Of a stretch of 64,000 nucleotides of DNA, positions 7,551 to 17,088 are shown in pieces (position 1 is the stretch's first letter; every line of letters starts with the position of its first letter). The stretch comes from RGIG4608 sp045643885 (GTDB lineage Bacteria; Bacillota; Clostridia; Oscillospirales; CAG-272), in contig JAZRFY010000017.1 of the NCBI GenBank assembly GCA_045643885.1, positions 1-64,000 on the forward strand. The letters are read 5' to 3'. Made by a program: the position numbers and the translations under genes. Below the pieces are notes generated by a model. It was not told the DNA's origin and searched no databases. It was given only the letters and a program-made list of their open reading frames with translations.

Positions 7551-9149
7551 TCATATAATTTTAACCTTGTCCAGCAAAGCGAGTGCCGAAAGCACTCCGT
7601 CGTAGGCACTTGTAACGATGCCTCCTGCATATCCTGCTCCTTCACCCGAAGGGTAGATATGCGGATGTGCAAGAGCTTCCTTTGTCTCCTCGTTTCGAAG
7701 AATTCGTATTGGGGAAGTCGTTCTTGTTTCAGGGCCCGTCATCACTGCATCGGGCATATAAAAGCCGGGCATCCACTCATCAAAATCCAGAAAGGCATCC
7801 TTAAGGGATGCACCGATATATTCGGGCATATATTCATGTATTGAGAGGGGAATAGTGCCTATCGGATACGACGGCTTTACTGCGCCAAGGCTAGAAACAG
7901 TATTTTTTCCTTGTGCGATATCCTCCATCGTGCAGCTTGGGGCTTTATAGGTTGAATTTGAAACGGCAAACGCCTTTCTTTCTATCTTTCTTTGAAGCTC
8001 GATGCCTGCAAGAGGATGGTCACTTGCAAAATCCTCAGGAGTTACGGAGACCAGAAGGGCAGAGTTGGAATTGTCTGCATCGCGAGAGAAAACGCTCATT
8101 CCGTTTGTGACGATGCCGCCCTCTTCACTTGCCGCAGGAACTACCGTGCCGCCCGGACACATGCAAAAGCTATAAACGCTTCTTCCACTTTTTAAGTGAG
8201 TTACAAGGTGATAAGTCGCAGTTTCAAGAGAGGGATCATAGCCCTTTCCGTAAACAAGCTCGTTTATATGCTCTCTTGGATGCTCAACTCTGAGACCTAT
8301 GCCAAATCCCTTGGGAATCATCTGGAATCCCTTGTTGTAGAGGTCACTTATCGTGTCGCGAGCACTATGACCGATTGCCAGAATGGCGTCGGTGCAGGGA
8401 AGGATCATCTCACTTCCGTCTTTTATATATTTAACGGCACAAAGCTCGTTGTCCGAATACACAAACTCGGTAAATTTTGCACCGAATACAAAGCTTCCGC
8501 CGTTGTCGATGATCTTTTGACGAATGTTTTTTACGATATTGCCAAGCTTGTCCGTGCCAAGATGGGCTGTGGATGAATAGGAAATGTCGGGGGTAGCACC
8601 TGCCTTGATGAATTCGTCAAGGATCTTTTGTTTGTATTTGTTTTTTGAACCGACCTTGAGCTTTCCGTCGGAATACGTACCTGCTCCACCCTCGCCAAAC
8701 TGAACGTTGCATTCGGGATCGAGCATTCCGTACTTTATAAAGGCATCGACCTTGGTTTGCCTTTCGTCAATGGAAAGTCCTCTTTCCAAAACTACGGGCT
8801 TGGCACCTGCCTCGGCAAGAATCAACGCGGCAAAAAGACCGCAAGGACCTGCTCCGATCACCACAGGAGATATCTTTTTTGTGTCATATCTATCGTATTC
8901 AAGGCTAAGCTCTTCGACGTAAGAGCAGACCTTTTTTCTCAGCTTGAATTTTTCTTCAAGCTCCAAGTCGAACGAAACACCTATTGCCGCCTTGTAGCAA
9001 ATATTTTGCTTGTCGGTCAAATCAAGGGATAATTTCAGCAATTCGTATGATTTTATGTCGCAAATTTCAATAGGGAACACGGAAACTATTTTGCTTTTTA
9101 TGTCATTTTCGGTATATTTTAATGGTAATTTGGTATCAATTCTTAACAT
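7551..9149 (-). CDS. FAD-dependent oxidoreductase, COG2509 family
   Basis: A 532-residue flavoprotein. After a roughly 85-residue N-terminal domain, the FAD-binding Rossmann fold has the motif VVIGAGPCGLFAALI (about 96-110) and a following acidic VLERG. A second glycine-rich segment near the C-terminus (GEGAGYAGGI) contacts the flavin. Length and layout match the 'uncharacterised FAD-dependent dehydrogenase' group widespread in Firmicutes, whose substrate is unknown. AAAGGAGG lies just before the ATG. It is apparently co-transcribed with the 40-residue ORF behind it. Confidence 0.9.
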   Translation of the reverse strand: MLRIDTKLPLKYTENDIKSKIVSVFPIEICDIKSYELLKLSLDLTDKQNICYKAAIGVSFDLELEEKFKLRKKVCSYVEELSLEYDRYDTKKISPVVIGAGPCGLFAALILAEAGAKPVVLERGLSIDERQTKVDAFIKYGMLDPECNVQFGEGGAGTYSDGKLKVGSKNKYKQKILDEFIKAGATPDISYSSTAHLGTDKLGNIVKNIRQKIIDNGGSFVFGAKFTEFVYSDNELCAVKYIKDGSEMILPCTDAILAIGHSARDTISDLYNKGFQMIPKGFGIGLRVEHPREHINELVYGKGYDPSLETATYHLVTHLKSGRSVYSFCMCPGGTVVPAASEEGGIVTNGMSVFSRDADNSNSALLVSVTPEDFASDHPLAGIELQRKIERKAFAVSNSTYKAPSCTMEDIAQGKNTVSSLGAVKPSYPIGTIPLSIHEYMPEYIGASLKDAFLDFDEWMPGFYMPDAVMTGPETRTTSPIRILRNEETKEALAHPHIYPSGEGAGYAGGIVTSAYDGVLSALALLDKVKII

Positions 9150-9180
9150 TTCCGTCCTCCTTTAGTGTATTTGTAATAGT

Positions 9181-9189
9181 ATTATACCA
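9181..9189 (-). promoter_or_regulatory. Extended -10 promoter of the COG2509 gene
   Basis: Minus strand TGGTATAAT, 32 bp before the start codon; the -35 region is poor. Confidence 0.5.
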
Positions 9190-9248
9190 TAAAACTTGTA
9201 TAAAAGAAACAAAAAAATCAATAATTGGTAAAATTTTTTCAAAAGCTA

Positions 9249-9277
9249 TTGATTTTTAAAATTAATAGTGTTAAAAT
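9249..9277 (+). promoter_or_regulatory. Promoter of the M3-like lipoprotein
   Basis: TTGATT (9249-9254), 17-bp spacer, TAAAAT (9272-9277). Confidence 0.55.
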
Positions 9278-9340
9278 AATTAAAAAGTTTTAAAAAACCA
9301 TTAGTTTATTTGGGATTTTGAACTATTTAAGGAGGAAAAT

Positions 9341-11062
9341 ATGAATCTTAAATTAAGAATCGTTGCGTTGTTGCTCGTTATCTTGATGTGTCTCACATCC
9401 TGCGAATTCATGGGCAATATCTTTAACCCCACAACAACTGAAGCAACACAGACTACAACAAAGAAAACAACACCAAAGATTACAACAACAGCTAAGCCCG
9501 CCGAGAATAAGTGGAAGAGAGCGGACCATTCCATCACTTCTGCAGACCTTAAGGAAATGTACACATTGACAAGAGAAGAGGTTGACGCTACTCTTGCATT
9601 GCTTGACGACATGCTTGCAGCTTCCAAGACAGCTACAGCTGAGGATACAACCGAATTTGATGCTATTTACGAGCAGTTTGAAGAGAGCTTCTATCACATG
9701 GCAGAGCAGAGAACTATCGCGATGATCCTCTATTACGTTGATATGAGCAACGAAGCTAATACAACTACTCAGGAAGAAGCAACAAATATGTTCATGGAAG
9801 TTCAGGATAAGTACAACATCATCTGCAGACAGATGTATCTTGAATCTCCCATCAAGGATATCCTTTTCGAGGGTTGGACAGAAGAAGAAATCCAGTCTCT
9901 TATGGACTACGATCCCATAGTTATGGAGATCAGAAAAGAAATCAATACTCTTGAAGATGAATACAATAAGCTTGATTCTTATGCCGAAGACTTTGACGAC
10001 AAGGTAGCTGAAATCTATGCTCAGATCGTTGTAAAGAACAACGAGCTTGCAGACTACTACGGTTATGACAACTACTACGAATACGCAACTGAAAACGTAT
10101 ACGGAAGAGATTACGATATCGATCAGCTCGAGGTGTTCAAGGAATACGTTGTTGAATACATCCTTCCCGGATTCAGTACATCTTATGCAAGATATAAGGC
10201 GGTTAGCAGCTTGGGAACAAGTGATAAGAACTTTGTAACCAAGTTTATGAACGGTAAGTTCGACGGTATGGACAAAAACTACCTTCTTAATTATCTTGAT
10301 TCTCTCGGTGACACAACAATGGGTAACGGTATGCGTCACATGTTCGAAAACAAGAACTGCATCTTCTCAGGTAAACCCGATTCTCACCCCACAGCGTTCT
10401 GCACATACCTTTACGAGTCAGAGGTTCCTTTCTGCTTGTTCGGTAGCTCAGGTCAGTCTTCTACAACAATGGTTCACGAGATCGGCCACTACTATGCAGA
10501 CCTTACTAACAGTGATCTTACATCCTACGACTTGCTCGAGACACACTCTCAGGGTAACGAATTCTTGTTCCTTGCATACTGCGAGCCTCAGATTTCTGAA
10601 GCAGCATTTGACGTAATCTATGCTTACCAGCTTGTTAACGCATGCTACATCATCGTTATGGCATCCATCATCGACGAGTTCGAGCAGAGAGTTTACGCGC
10701 TTGACAGCGAAACAGTTGCTGCATATACATCTGAAGATTTCGACGCTATCATGGAAGAAGTTTGCAAGCCTTACGGTGGTTCAGTATACGTAGAGAGTGA
10801 ACTTGCTGATCCCTTCAACTACTGGAGACAGGTTACAGTTACTAACCCTGTTTACTACATCAGCTATGCGGTTTCTGCAGTAGCAGCTCTTGAAATCAAC
10901 TCCTTGGTAAGAGTTGATGAAGCAGCTGCATATACAGCATACACAACACTCGTTGAGGGTGTTACATCTGAAGACGGCTTCCTTGGTGCTCTTACAATCG
11001 CAGGACTTACAAGCCCCTTCGAAGAAGAAACATACACAGCAATCGCTGAAGAATTGAAATAA
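9341..11062 (+). CDS. M3-like metallopeptidase lipoprotein
   Basis: A 573-residue secreted lipoprotein. The signal peptide ends in the lipobox LTSC (Cys21), followed by a Thr-rich linker (about 29-52) that would hold the catalytic part away from the membrane. The zinc motif is H379-E380-I-G-H383 (MVHEIGHYYAD), and the surrounding helical sequence resembles M3 oligoendopeptidases. It probably digests peptides on the cell surface, unlike the two cytoplasmic M3 genes of the window. AAGGAGG precedes the ATG. Its own promoter and terminator make it monocistronic. The third zinc ligand cannot be placed with certainty. Confidence 0.85.
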   Translation: MNLKLRIVALLLVILMCLTSCEFMGNIFNPTTTEATQTTTKKTTPKITTTAKPAENKWKRADHSITSADLKEMYTLTREEVDATLALLDDMLAASKTATAEDTTEFDAIYEQFEESFYHMAEQRTIAMILYYVDMSNEANTTTQEEATNMFMEVQDKYNIICRQMYLESPIKDILFEGWTEEEIQSLMDYDPIVMEIRKEINTLEDEYNKLDSYAEDFDDKVAEIYAQIVVKNNELADYYGYDNYYEYATENVYGRDYDIDQLEVFKEYVVEYILPGFSTSYARYKAVSSLGTSDKNFVTKFMNGKFDGMDKNYLLNYLDSLGDTTMGNGMRHMFENKNCIFSGKPDSHPTAFCTYLYESEVPFCLFGSSGQSSTTMVHEIGHYYADLTNSDLTSYDLLETHSQGNEFLFLAYCEPQISEAAFDVIYAYQLVNACYIIVMASIIDEFEQRVYALDSETVAAYTSEDFDAIMEEVCKPYGGSVYVESELADPFNYWRQVTVTNPVYYISYAVSAVAALEINSLVRVDEAAAYTAYTTLVEGVTSEDGFLGALTIAGLTSPFEEETYTAIAEELK

Positions 11063-11086
11063 TAAATAATTTCAAAATAATAATCC

Positions 11087-11112
11087 CCACTCCGATCGGA
11101 GTGGCGATTTTG
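11087..11112 (+). terminator. Terminator of the M3-like lipoprotein
   Basis: A stem formed by CCACTCC and GGAGTGG (11087-11104) followed by CGATTTTGTTT. It lies between convergent genes. Confidence 0.7.
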
Positions 11113-11113
11113 T

Positions 11114-11734
11114 TTATCTTATGAAATTTGTTCTTGCGGGAGGCTCTTTGTCAGGAAGGCCGAATTTTTCTTTACCAAGCTCTATGCTCTTCATAAGGAA
11201 GGTCATATTCTTGGCAAGAGTTCTCATTGTCTGCATTCCCTCAAGGTCCTGCTCAGCTTCACCCTTCGCGCCACCGTGCACACTGTTCCAGTATTGGCTT
11301 GATGCAATAGGCATGCCACTTATGGTGAAATATTTATTCAACTGATCGAAGGTGGAAGAGCAGCCTCCTCTTCGCGCCACGGCTACCGAAGCGCCAACCT
11401 TCATTCTCTTGTCAAATTTTGTGCTGTAAAACAGTCTGTCAAGCAAGGAAGTGAGCGTGGAGTTTGCGCCCGCGTAGTATACGGGGGAGGCAATCACCAT
11501 ACCGTCGCACTCTTCGAATACAGGAGCAAGCTCGTTAACGATATCATCGATAACGCAATCCTCTCTTCCGTTGTGGCAAGCGGCACATCCAAGACAGCCT
11601 CGAATGCTCATCTGTCCTACCTGAACGTAATGAACGTCAATTTCGTTTTCTTTAAAAATCTTCATCATTTCGTCAAGAGCCAGATGCGTGTTGCCGTTAG
11701 CTCTCGGACTTCCGTTAATGATCAAAACCTTCAT
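11114..11734 (-). CDS. Flavodoxin-family NAD(P)H-dependent oxidoreductase
   Basis: A 206-residue protein with the FMN phosphate-binding start IINGSPRANGNTHLAL and the second flavin loop SPVYYAGANS, typical of NADPH-dependent FMN reductases and iron-sulfur flavoproteins. A Cys cluster, CLGCAACHNGREDC (about residues 47-60), is present as in the latter family, although spacing differs from the compact four-Cys motif, so an Fe-S cluster is uncertain. It is the last gene of a three-gene unit, 16 bp behind the YitT-hydrolase fusion. The physiological electron acceptor is unknown. Confidence 0.85.
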   Translation of the reverse strand: MKVLIINGSPRANGNTHLALDEMMKIFKENEIDVHYVQVGQMSIRGCLGCAACHNGREDCVIDDIVNELAPVFEECDGMVIASPVYYAGANSTLTSLLDRLFYSTKFDKRMKVGASVAVARRGGCSSTFDQLNKYFTISGMPIASSQYWNSVHGGAKGEAEQDLEGMQTMRTLAKNMTFLMKSIELGKEKFGLPDKEPPARTNFIR

Positions 11735-11750
11735 AATGAGAAACCTCTTA

Positions 11751-13160
11751 TTAGTTAAGTATAAAGTTAGTTATAAGTGTTGCAGTTTCAAAAATTTGTT
11801 CTTTGGCTGTTATAGTGGGAGTGCCGTCGCCGTCCTGATGACCGTACATAGCAAATCCGGAGTGGTTACCGCCGTCAAGCTTCTTTTCAACAAGCTTACC
11901 GGAAAATTCACCGGGGAGATTTTCTTTATACTTTTCGTAATTGGACTTTTCCATTACCTCGTCTTTAGAACCGTAAACGGACAATACTCTATAGCTTGAA
12001 ATGTCAATATTTGAATAGGAAGCAAGAAGGATAATACCTTCAAATATATCGGGATGAGTGTTTGCACAAACAGATGCCATGCTTCCACCAAGGCTGTGAC
12101 CGCCTATGTACCAGGATTCGATAGTGGGGAACATCTCGACAACGTCGATTGCCTTGTTGATTCCGAATACTGCAAGGTTAAAGGGCATTTCAACTACCAC
12201 GCAAAGGATTCCGTCACTTGCACACTCTGCCATAAGGGCTGTGTATGACGTGGGATCAACTCTTCCACCGGGGTAGAAGATAAAGCCTGCCTTTGTATGA
12301 CCTGTGGGAGCATAGATGATAACGTCCTGCTCGTCGATGACGGTCTGCGTATAGGAGCCGTTGCAGTTTTCTTCAACGTATTGCTCGATCTGGTCGTTAT
12401 TTGCAGGATAAACCTTTGTAAGATACATAGTAACCATTGTCATAAGTGTTGCGAGAACAACACCCACTGCAATGATGGGAGCCCACGTATTCTTTGCCTT
12501 TTGCTGAATTCGTCTTGTAAACTTTGCTTTCTTGGGTGCGTTAACGATATAGTCAGTAACGGGAGTAAGAAGAGCCATGATGAGGATAGCGTAAATTACG
12601 GGGTAGATACCGTCTGCAGGGTCCTCGTACATAACGATTGAAAGAGAAAGGATCAAAAAGTCACGAATGAACTGGATCCAACCGAAGTTGAAGGCGCCGC
12701 GCTTAACGATTGCCATGGTAAGAGCCTGTTCACCGGAGGGAGCACTACCGTATCTGTGTGTGATAGCAGTACCAACTTCAACGAAGAGTGCACCTACAAG
12801 AGCTGCCAAAAGAGGATACTCAGCCATTGATGGAACGAGTCCGCTAAGTGCCTCGGATGAGAAGATAGCATAGAACACTGAGAAGCCGATGGTAGCGACA
12901 CCTGTGTTAAGAATGTATTTAGTACCCATCAAACGCCAAGCGAGTATGTAACAAAAGACTGTTATGATGATGTTTGAGATTGAGGGGTGGATTCCGGTAA
13001 AGTGCTCGATGATAAGGCACACACCGATCATACCTGCCTCGGGGATATCGGAGTTAACGTAGATATAACTTGTACCAAACGCCAAAATTGCCGAGCCGAG
13101 CAAGGAGAAGAAAATATTTCTCCAGTTGGCGTATAAAAGTATTTCCTTGATTTTTTTCAT
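11751..13160 (-). CDS. Fusion of YitT-type membrane domain with alpha/beta hydrolase
   Basis: A single 469-residue frame joins two families. Residues about 1-210 contain 5-6 membrane spans with YitT-like sequence (GMIGVCLIIEHFTG, TGVATIGFSVFYAIF). A further membrane span follows at about 225-245, and then an extracytoplasmic alpha/beta hydrolase with nucleophile Ser356 in GGHSLGGS, an acid in YGSKDE and His in GGNHSGF. Normal YitT proteins end in a cytoplasmic DUF2179 domain, which is missing here. The hydrolase half resembles Abhydrolase_5-type proteins. It lies 20 bp after the ZIP transporter gene. The substrate is unknown, and nothing suggests an assembly error because the frame is continuous. 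Confidence 0.8.
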   Translation of the reverse strand: MKKIKEILLYANWRNIFFSLLGSAILAFGTSYIYVNSDIPEAGMIGVCLIIEHFTGIHPSISNIIITVFCYILAWRLMGTKYILNTGVATIGFSVFYAIFSSEALSGLVPSMAEYPLLAALVGALFVEVGTAITHRYGSAPSGEQALTMAIVKRGAFNFGWIQFIRDFLILSLSIVMYEDPADGIYPVIYAILIMALLTPVTDYIVNAPKKAKFTRRIQQKAKNTWAPIIAVGVVLATLMTMVTMYLTKVYPANNDQIEQYVEENCNGSYTQTVIDEQDVIIYAPTGHTKAGFIFYPGGRVDPTSYTALMAECASDGILCVVVEMPFNLAVFGINKAIDVVEMFPTIESWYIGGHSLGGSMASVCANTHPDIFEGIILLASYSNIDISSYRVLSVYGSKDEVMEKSNYEKYKENLPGEFSGKLVEKKLDGGNHSGFAMYGHQDGDGTPTITAKEQIFETATLITNFILN

Positions 13161-13180
13161 TGTTATTTACCTCTTTCTGT

Positions 13181-13945
13181 TTATCCGAGTAAAACGTCTG
13201 AAATAAGCATTATGCAAAATCCAACTAAAAGCGCATAGGTCGCACCTCGTTCGTTGCCGTGGGAGTGAGTTTCGGGAATCATCTCGTCACTTATAACGTA
13301 GAGCATCGTTCCACCTGCAAATGCGAGTGAGAAGGGAAGGATGACCTGAGCCACGCTAACGGCAAAATAGCCTATCATCGTGCCGACCACCTCAACAACT
13401 CCCGTAGCTGCTGCACATATGAACGTCTTTTTGGGACTTATTCCACTTGCGAGCATTGGTGCGATTATGACCATACCCTCGGGAATATTCTGAAGTGCGA
13501 TACCACCTGCGATCAACAGCGCCTTTTGGGGATTGTCAGATCCAAATCCAACGCCTGCCGCAATTCCTTCGGGAAGATTATGTATCGCGATTGCTGCCAC
13601 AAAGAGCAGGACCTTGCTTATGTTTGCGTTGTTATGCTCCTCGGTGTCCGTTCCCACGAGCTTGTGAAGGTGGGGAACGAGCTTGTCAACGAGATTCAAG
13701 CACAACGCACCTGCAAAAATTCCGACAACCGTTGTGATGATGCCGTATGCCATTCCTTGCTCCGTTCCGTAGTCGAGAGAGGGAATGATAAGTCCAAGCA
13801 CCGCCGCGGCAAGCATAACGCCTGCGGCAAAGCCTAAGGTGATATCGGTGAATTTATGCGTTATCTTTTTGAAAGCGAATCCGAGCAGGGCACCGATAAG
13901 TGTAGCGCCACCAACTCCGAGTGCGGTTAACAAAACTAAATCCAT
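13181..13945 (-). CDS. ZIP family metal transporter
   Basis: A 254-residue membrane protein with about eight hydrophobic segments and the ZIP signatures HNLPEGIAAGVGFG (metal site in helix 4) and ALQNIPEGMVI (helix 5). A His-containing HSHG sits near the C-terminal helices. It should import zinc or another divalent metal into the cytoplasm. TTTGGAGA precedes the ATG. It heads an operon with the YitT-hydrolase fusion and the flavodoxin-like protein; the last six residues and the neighbouring start are separated by only 20 bp. Confidence 0.93.
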   Translation of the reverse strand: MDLVLLTALGVGGATLIGALLGFAFKKITHKFTDITLGFAAGVMLAAAVLGLIIPSLDYGTEQGMAYGIITTVVGIFAGALCLNLVDKLVPHLHKLVGTDTEEHNNANISKVLLFVAAIAIHNLPEGIAAGVGFGSDNPQKALLIAGGIALQNIPEGMVIIAPMLASGISPKKTFICAAATGVVEVVGTMIGYFAVSVAQVILPFSLAFAGGTMLYVISDEMIPETHSHGNERGATYALLVGFCIMLISDVLLG

Positions 13946-13988
13946 GAATATATCTCCAAAGTATAATTATCCATAATAATTCATAGTA

Positions 13989-14017
13989 AGTATATCACAC
14001 TTTTCCATCTTTTTCAA
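13989..14017 (-). promoter_or_regulatory. Promoter of the ZIP operon
   Basis: Minus strand TTGAAA (14012-14017), 17-bp spacer, TATACT (13989-13994). Confidence 0.65.
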
Positions 14018-14081
14018 TAATATATAAAAAAATATATTTAATTTTTTAATCTTATGCATTTGTATCAATAACCTTATGGTG

Positions 14082-14110
14082 TTGACAAAAGTTGCTTTGT
14101 GTGTTAAAAT
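14082..14110 (+). promoter_or_regulatory. Promoter of the GPH symporter gene
   Basis: A perfect TTGACA (14082-14087), 17-bp spacer and TAAAAT (14105-14110). It lies downstream of an in-frame upstream ATG at 14076 and so fixes the true start at 14175. Confidence 0.8.
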
Positions 14111-14174
14111 ACATTCAAGCTTCGACTTTTTGAGGCTTTTTTCATTTCAATATTTATCTTTGGAGGCATATTTT

Positions 14175-15578
14175 ATGGCAAACAAACAGAAGACTGCCGG
14201 CGGCCTTACCAAGAAGCATTGGTTTGGTTACATGCTCGGTGACTGGGGCGGATGCATGACATTTGCTCTTATGGCAAGTATTTTCTCAATTTACTGTACT
14301 GACGTACTTGGTATCGATCCAAACGTAATGGGAATTCTCACAATCATCTGGACAATCTGGGACGCAATCAACGACCCCATCATGGGTGCTCTTATGGACA
14401 AGGCGTTTGCAAAGAAGCACGACAAGAGAGGAAAGTTCCGTCCTTGGCTCCTCCGTGCAACACCCTTGCTTGCAGTGAGTGCTATCGCGATGTGGACAGT
14501 TCCCACATTCCTTGACGGCATTCCCCTTCTCGTAGCTCTTTTCTCATTCAAGATCCTCTACGAGGCATCCTACACAATGTTCAATATCCCCATGGGATCA
14601 CTCCTTTCCGCAATGTCCAAGAATGACGCTGAAAGAGCTTCTCTTTCCTCTGCGCGCGGTGTTGGTTCAATGTTCGGTAATATGATTCCCGGTATGGTTG
14701 GCCCCGTTCTTATCGGTATGTTTGGCGATAAGAATTCAACAGGTTATATGATTACAGGTGTTGGCTGTGCAATCATCGGCTTTGTTGTTTGCTTGCTCCA
14801 CTATGCTTTCACTGAGGAACGCGTTGTTGTAAACGAGGAAACAAAGGCAGACGACATCAAGATCTCTGATATCTTGCAGGTTATTAAGAAGAACCGTGCA
14901 TTCGTTGCGCTCTGCATCCATGGTGTTTGCATCTGCACAATGCAGTACCTTGCTGAAAACCTCAGTATGTACATGTACTCTGCGGTTTATAATGACGTTA
15001 CATATAAGACTATCGCATCCGTATTGTCCGCACCCTTTATGGTGGGCTCTATGGCTGTAGTACCCTTCCTTTGCAAGAAGCTCGGTCTTGAAAAGATCAT
15101 CCGTTACACACTTCTTGCAGGTGGTGCAATTTGTGGCTTGCTCTTCGTAATGCATCTTGTTATGGACGTTAATCCCCTTGTTCACGGTGTTATCCTTGGT
15201 ATCGGTTCAGGTATGGCTATGGTATCAATTCAGATGCAGTGGGGACTTGTTGGTGAAGCCATCGACTATAACGAATTTATCACAGGCAAGAGAACAGAAG
15301 GCTCTATTTACGGAACGTTCAACCTTTCTCGCCGTATCGGTCAGACAATCGGTCTTGGCTTTAGCTTCTTTGCTCTTGACTGGATCAGATATAATCCCGA
15401 AATTGAGATTCAGACTAACGGCACAATCTTTGGCTTTAAGATTTTGTGCGTATTGATTCCTGCACTCTTCATCCTTGGCTCTTGGGCGGCATTCAAGTTC
15501 GTTTGGAACATCACTCCCGATATTCGTGCTAAGATGTTGGCTAAGAAGGAAGCTGAGGCAGCTGCTAAGGCAGAATAA
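14175..15578 (+). CDS. GPH-family (MelB-like) sugar:cation symporter
   Basis: A 467-residue transporter of the glycoside-pentoside-hexuronide:cation symporter branch of the MFS, with 12 hydrophobic segments. Family marks include the N-terminal WTIWDAINDPIMG segment, which holds the cation-site Asp residues, and the KHDKRGKFRPWLL loop. The start at 14175 has TTTGGAGG upstream and follows the promoter; a longer reading frame from 14076 would begin before it. The downstream carboxylesterase is 65 bp away behind a weak hairpin and may be co-transcribed, suggesting import and deacylation of a plant-derived sugar, but the sugar cannot be read from the sequence. Confidence 0.88.
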   Translation: MANKQKTAGGLTKKHWFGYMLGDWGGCMTFALMASIFSIYCTDVLGIDPNVMGILTIIWTIWDAINDPIMGALMDKAFAKKHDKRGKFRPWLLRATPLLAVSAIAMWTVPTFLDGIPLLVALFSFKILYEASYTMFNIPMGSLLSAMSKNDAERASLSSARGVGSMFGNMIPGMVGPVLIGMFGDKNSTGYMITGVGCAIIGFVVCLLHYAFTEERVVVNEETKADDIKISDILQVIKKNRAFVALCIHGVCICTMQYLAENLSMYMYSAVYNDVTYKTIASVLSAPFMVGSMAVVPFLCKKLGLEKIIRYTLLAGGAICGLLFVMHLVMDVNPLVHGVILGIGSGMAMVSIQMQWGLVGEAIDYNEFITGKRTEGSIYGTFNLSRRIGQTIGLGFSFFALDWIRYNPEIEIQTNGTIFGFKILCVLIPALFILGSWAAFKFVWNITPDIRAKMLAKKEAEAAAKAE

Positions 15579-15601
15579 GCCCATACTTTCAGTATAATAA
15601 T

Positions 15602-15630
15602 CAAGTGGCACGATCGTGCCACTTGAGTTT
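15602..15630 (+). terminator. Intercistronic hairpin, weak terminator
   Basis: A perfect 24-bp palindrome (15602-15625) followed by AGTTTT. The T-run is short, so partial read-through into the carboxylesterase gene is likely. Confidence 0.5.
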
Positions 15631-15643
15631 TAAGGAGATAATT

Positions 15644-17002
15644 ATGGAAAAATATATTATCAATACGCCCTGTGGCAAGATTCAGGGAACGGATTGCCGT
15701 CTTGACGGCGTCGTTGCCTATAAGGGCATCAGATATGCAACTGCAGGCAGATGGGAATATCCCAAGCAGGTAACTCATTGGGATGGCATTTACGATGCAA
15801 CAGAGTTTGGTCACTGTGCATATCAGCCCCGTACTTTTATCAGTGAGGCGGATAATCCCAATAAGAGATTCTACTATAAGGAATTTCGCGAGGGAATCGA
15901 ATACACATACAGCGAGGATTGCCTTTTTCTTAACATATGGAAGCCCGAGGATGCAAAGGAAGGGGATAAGCTCCCCGTTCTTTTCTACATTCACGGTGGT
16001 GGATTCACAGGGGGATGCGCTCACGAAAAGCAGTTTATCGATCCCATCTGGGTACAAAAGGGAATCATTGCAGTAAGCATTCATTACCGTCTTGGCCCTC
16101 TTGGCTTCATCACTCTTCCCGAGCTTAAGGAGGAGGCAGGAAAGACGGGCAACTACGGTCTTTACGATCAGCTTTGTGCGATGAAGTGGGTAAGAGATAA
16201 TATTTCAGCCTTTGGTGGAGATCCCGATGCAGTAACTATCATGGGACAGAGTGCAGGTGCTATGAGCGTTCAGCAGCATAGCTTCAGCCCTCTTTCAAAG
16301 GGACTTTTCCGCGGCGCAGTAATGAGCAGTGGCGGTGGCGTACACAAGGTGCTTTCTGCAGCTCCTGCAGATAAGATGTACGATTTTTGGCACGGAGTTA
16401 TGGAGATCGCAGGAGTTAAGACTCTCAAGGAATTCAGAGAGCTTGACGTTACAAAGCTTTTCGAGGCTTGGCAGCTCGGTCAGAAGCAGCTCAAAAAGCC
16501 TGCTTCATGCTTCCCCTGTGTTGACGGAGAATTCGTTCTCGGTGCAGGATGCGACCTTTTTGCAAACGGTGTTCAGCACGATATCAGCTATATGGCAGGC
16601 TCAACAAGTCACGATATGATGCCTCCCTTTATCTATTCTATGTCAAAGAAGTGGTGTGAGGGACAAAAAAAGAAGAGCTTTACCTGGTTCTTTGACCGTG
16701 TTCTCCCCGGTGAGACCTACGGTGCTTGGCACTCAAGTGATCTCTGGTATTGGTTTGACACACTTGATAACGGCTGGCGTCCCTGGACTGAAAAGGATAG
16801 AAAGCTTGCGTCCATGATGAGTGATTATCTTGTCAACTTCGTTAAAACGGGTGATCCCAACGGTGAGGATCTTCCTGAGTGGAAGAGCGCTCAGGATAGC
16901 AAGAAGGCGCTCTTTATGGGTGAAAAAGAGCCTGAGATGTCCAATCCTTCAATACTCAAGCTTTATCATACGATGCTTACAAATAAGAACGTTGGCTTCT
17001 AA
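15644..17002 (+). CDS. Type-B carboxylesterase family protein
   Basis: A 452-residue alpha/beta hydrolase. The oxyanion loop is HGGGFTGG, and the nucleophile elbow is GQSAGAMS, the carboxylesterase type-B signature. A SEDCLFLNIW segment at about 85-95 is the second family signature. No signal peptide is present, so it acts in the cytoplasm. It would remove acyl groups from sugar or aromatic esters that enter through the adjacent GPH symporter; this link is inference. The start is set by AAGGAG just before the ATG at 15644, since an upstream ATG at 15605 lies inside the hairpin. Confidence 0.9.
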   Translation: MEKYIINTPCGKIQGTDCRLDGVVAYKGIRYATAGRWEYPKQVTHWDGIYDATEFGHCAYQPRTFISEADNPNKRFYYKEFREGIEYTYSEDCLFLNIWKPEDAKEGDKLPVLFYIHGGGFTGGCAHEKQFIDPIWVQKGIIAVSIHYRLGPLGFITLPELKEEAGKTGNYGLYDQLCAMKWVRDNISAFGGDPDAVTIMGQSAGAMSVQQHSFSPLSKGLFRGAVMSSGGGVHKVLSAAPADKMYDFWHGVMEIAGVKTLKEFRELDVTKLFEAWQLGQKQLKKPASCFPCVDGEFVLGAGCDLFANGVQHDISYMAGSTSHDMMPPFIYSMSKKWCEGQKKKSFTWFFDRVLPGETYGAWHSSDLWYWFDTLDNGWRPWTEKDRKLASMMSDYLVNFVKTGDPNGEDLPEWKSAQDSKKALFMGEKEPEMSNPSILKLYHTMLTNKNVGF

Positions 17003-17010
17003 AATAACAA

Positions 17011-17036
17011 AACGGAGGGCTTAGCCCTCCGTTTTT
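17011..17036 (+). terminator. Terminator of the carboxylesterase gene
   Basis: A 10-bp perfect stem (17011-17020 with 17024-17033) followed by a T-run. Confidence 0.85.
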
Positions 17037-17088
17037 GCATAGATTTGATAAAAGACCGAATATTGTGCAATTAAACACCCTAAAAACC

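Noticed and set aside
9353..10339. 328-codon minus-strand frame inside the M3-like lipoprotein
   Set aside because: Low-complexity Cys/Val/Phe-rich translation typical of antisense reading; the plus strand encodes a lipobox and HEIGH motif.
14076..14174. Upstream ATG as the start of the GPH symporter
   Set aside because: It lies before a perfect promoter and has no ribosome binding site; the ATG at 14175 has TTTGGAGG.
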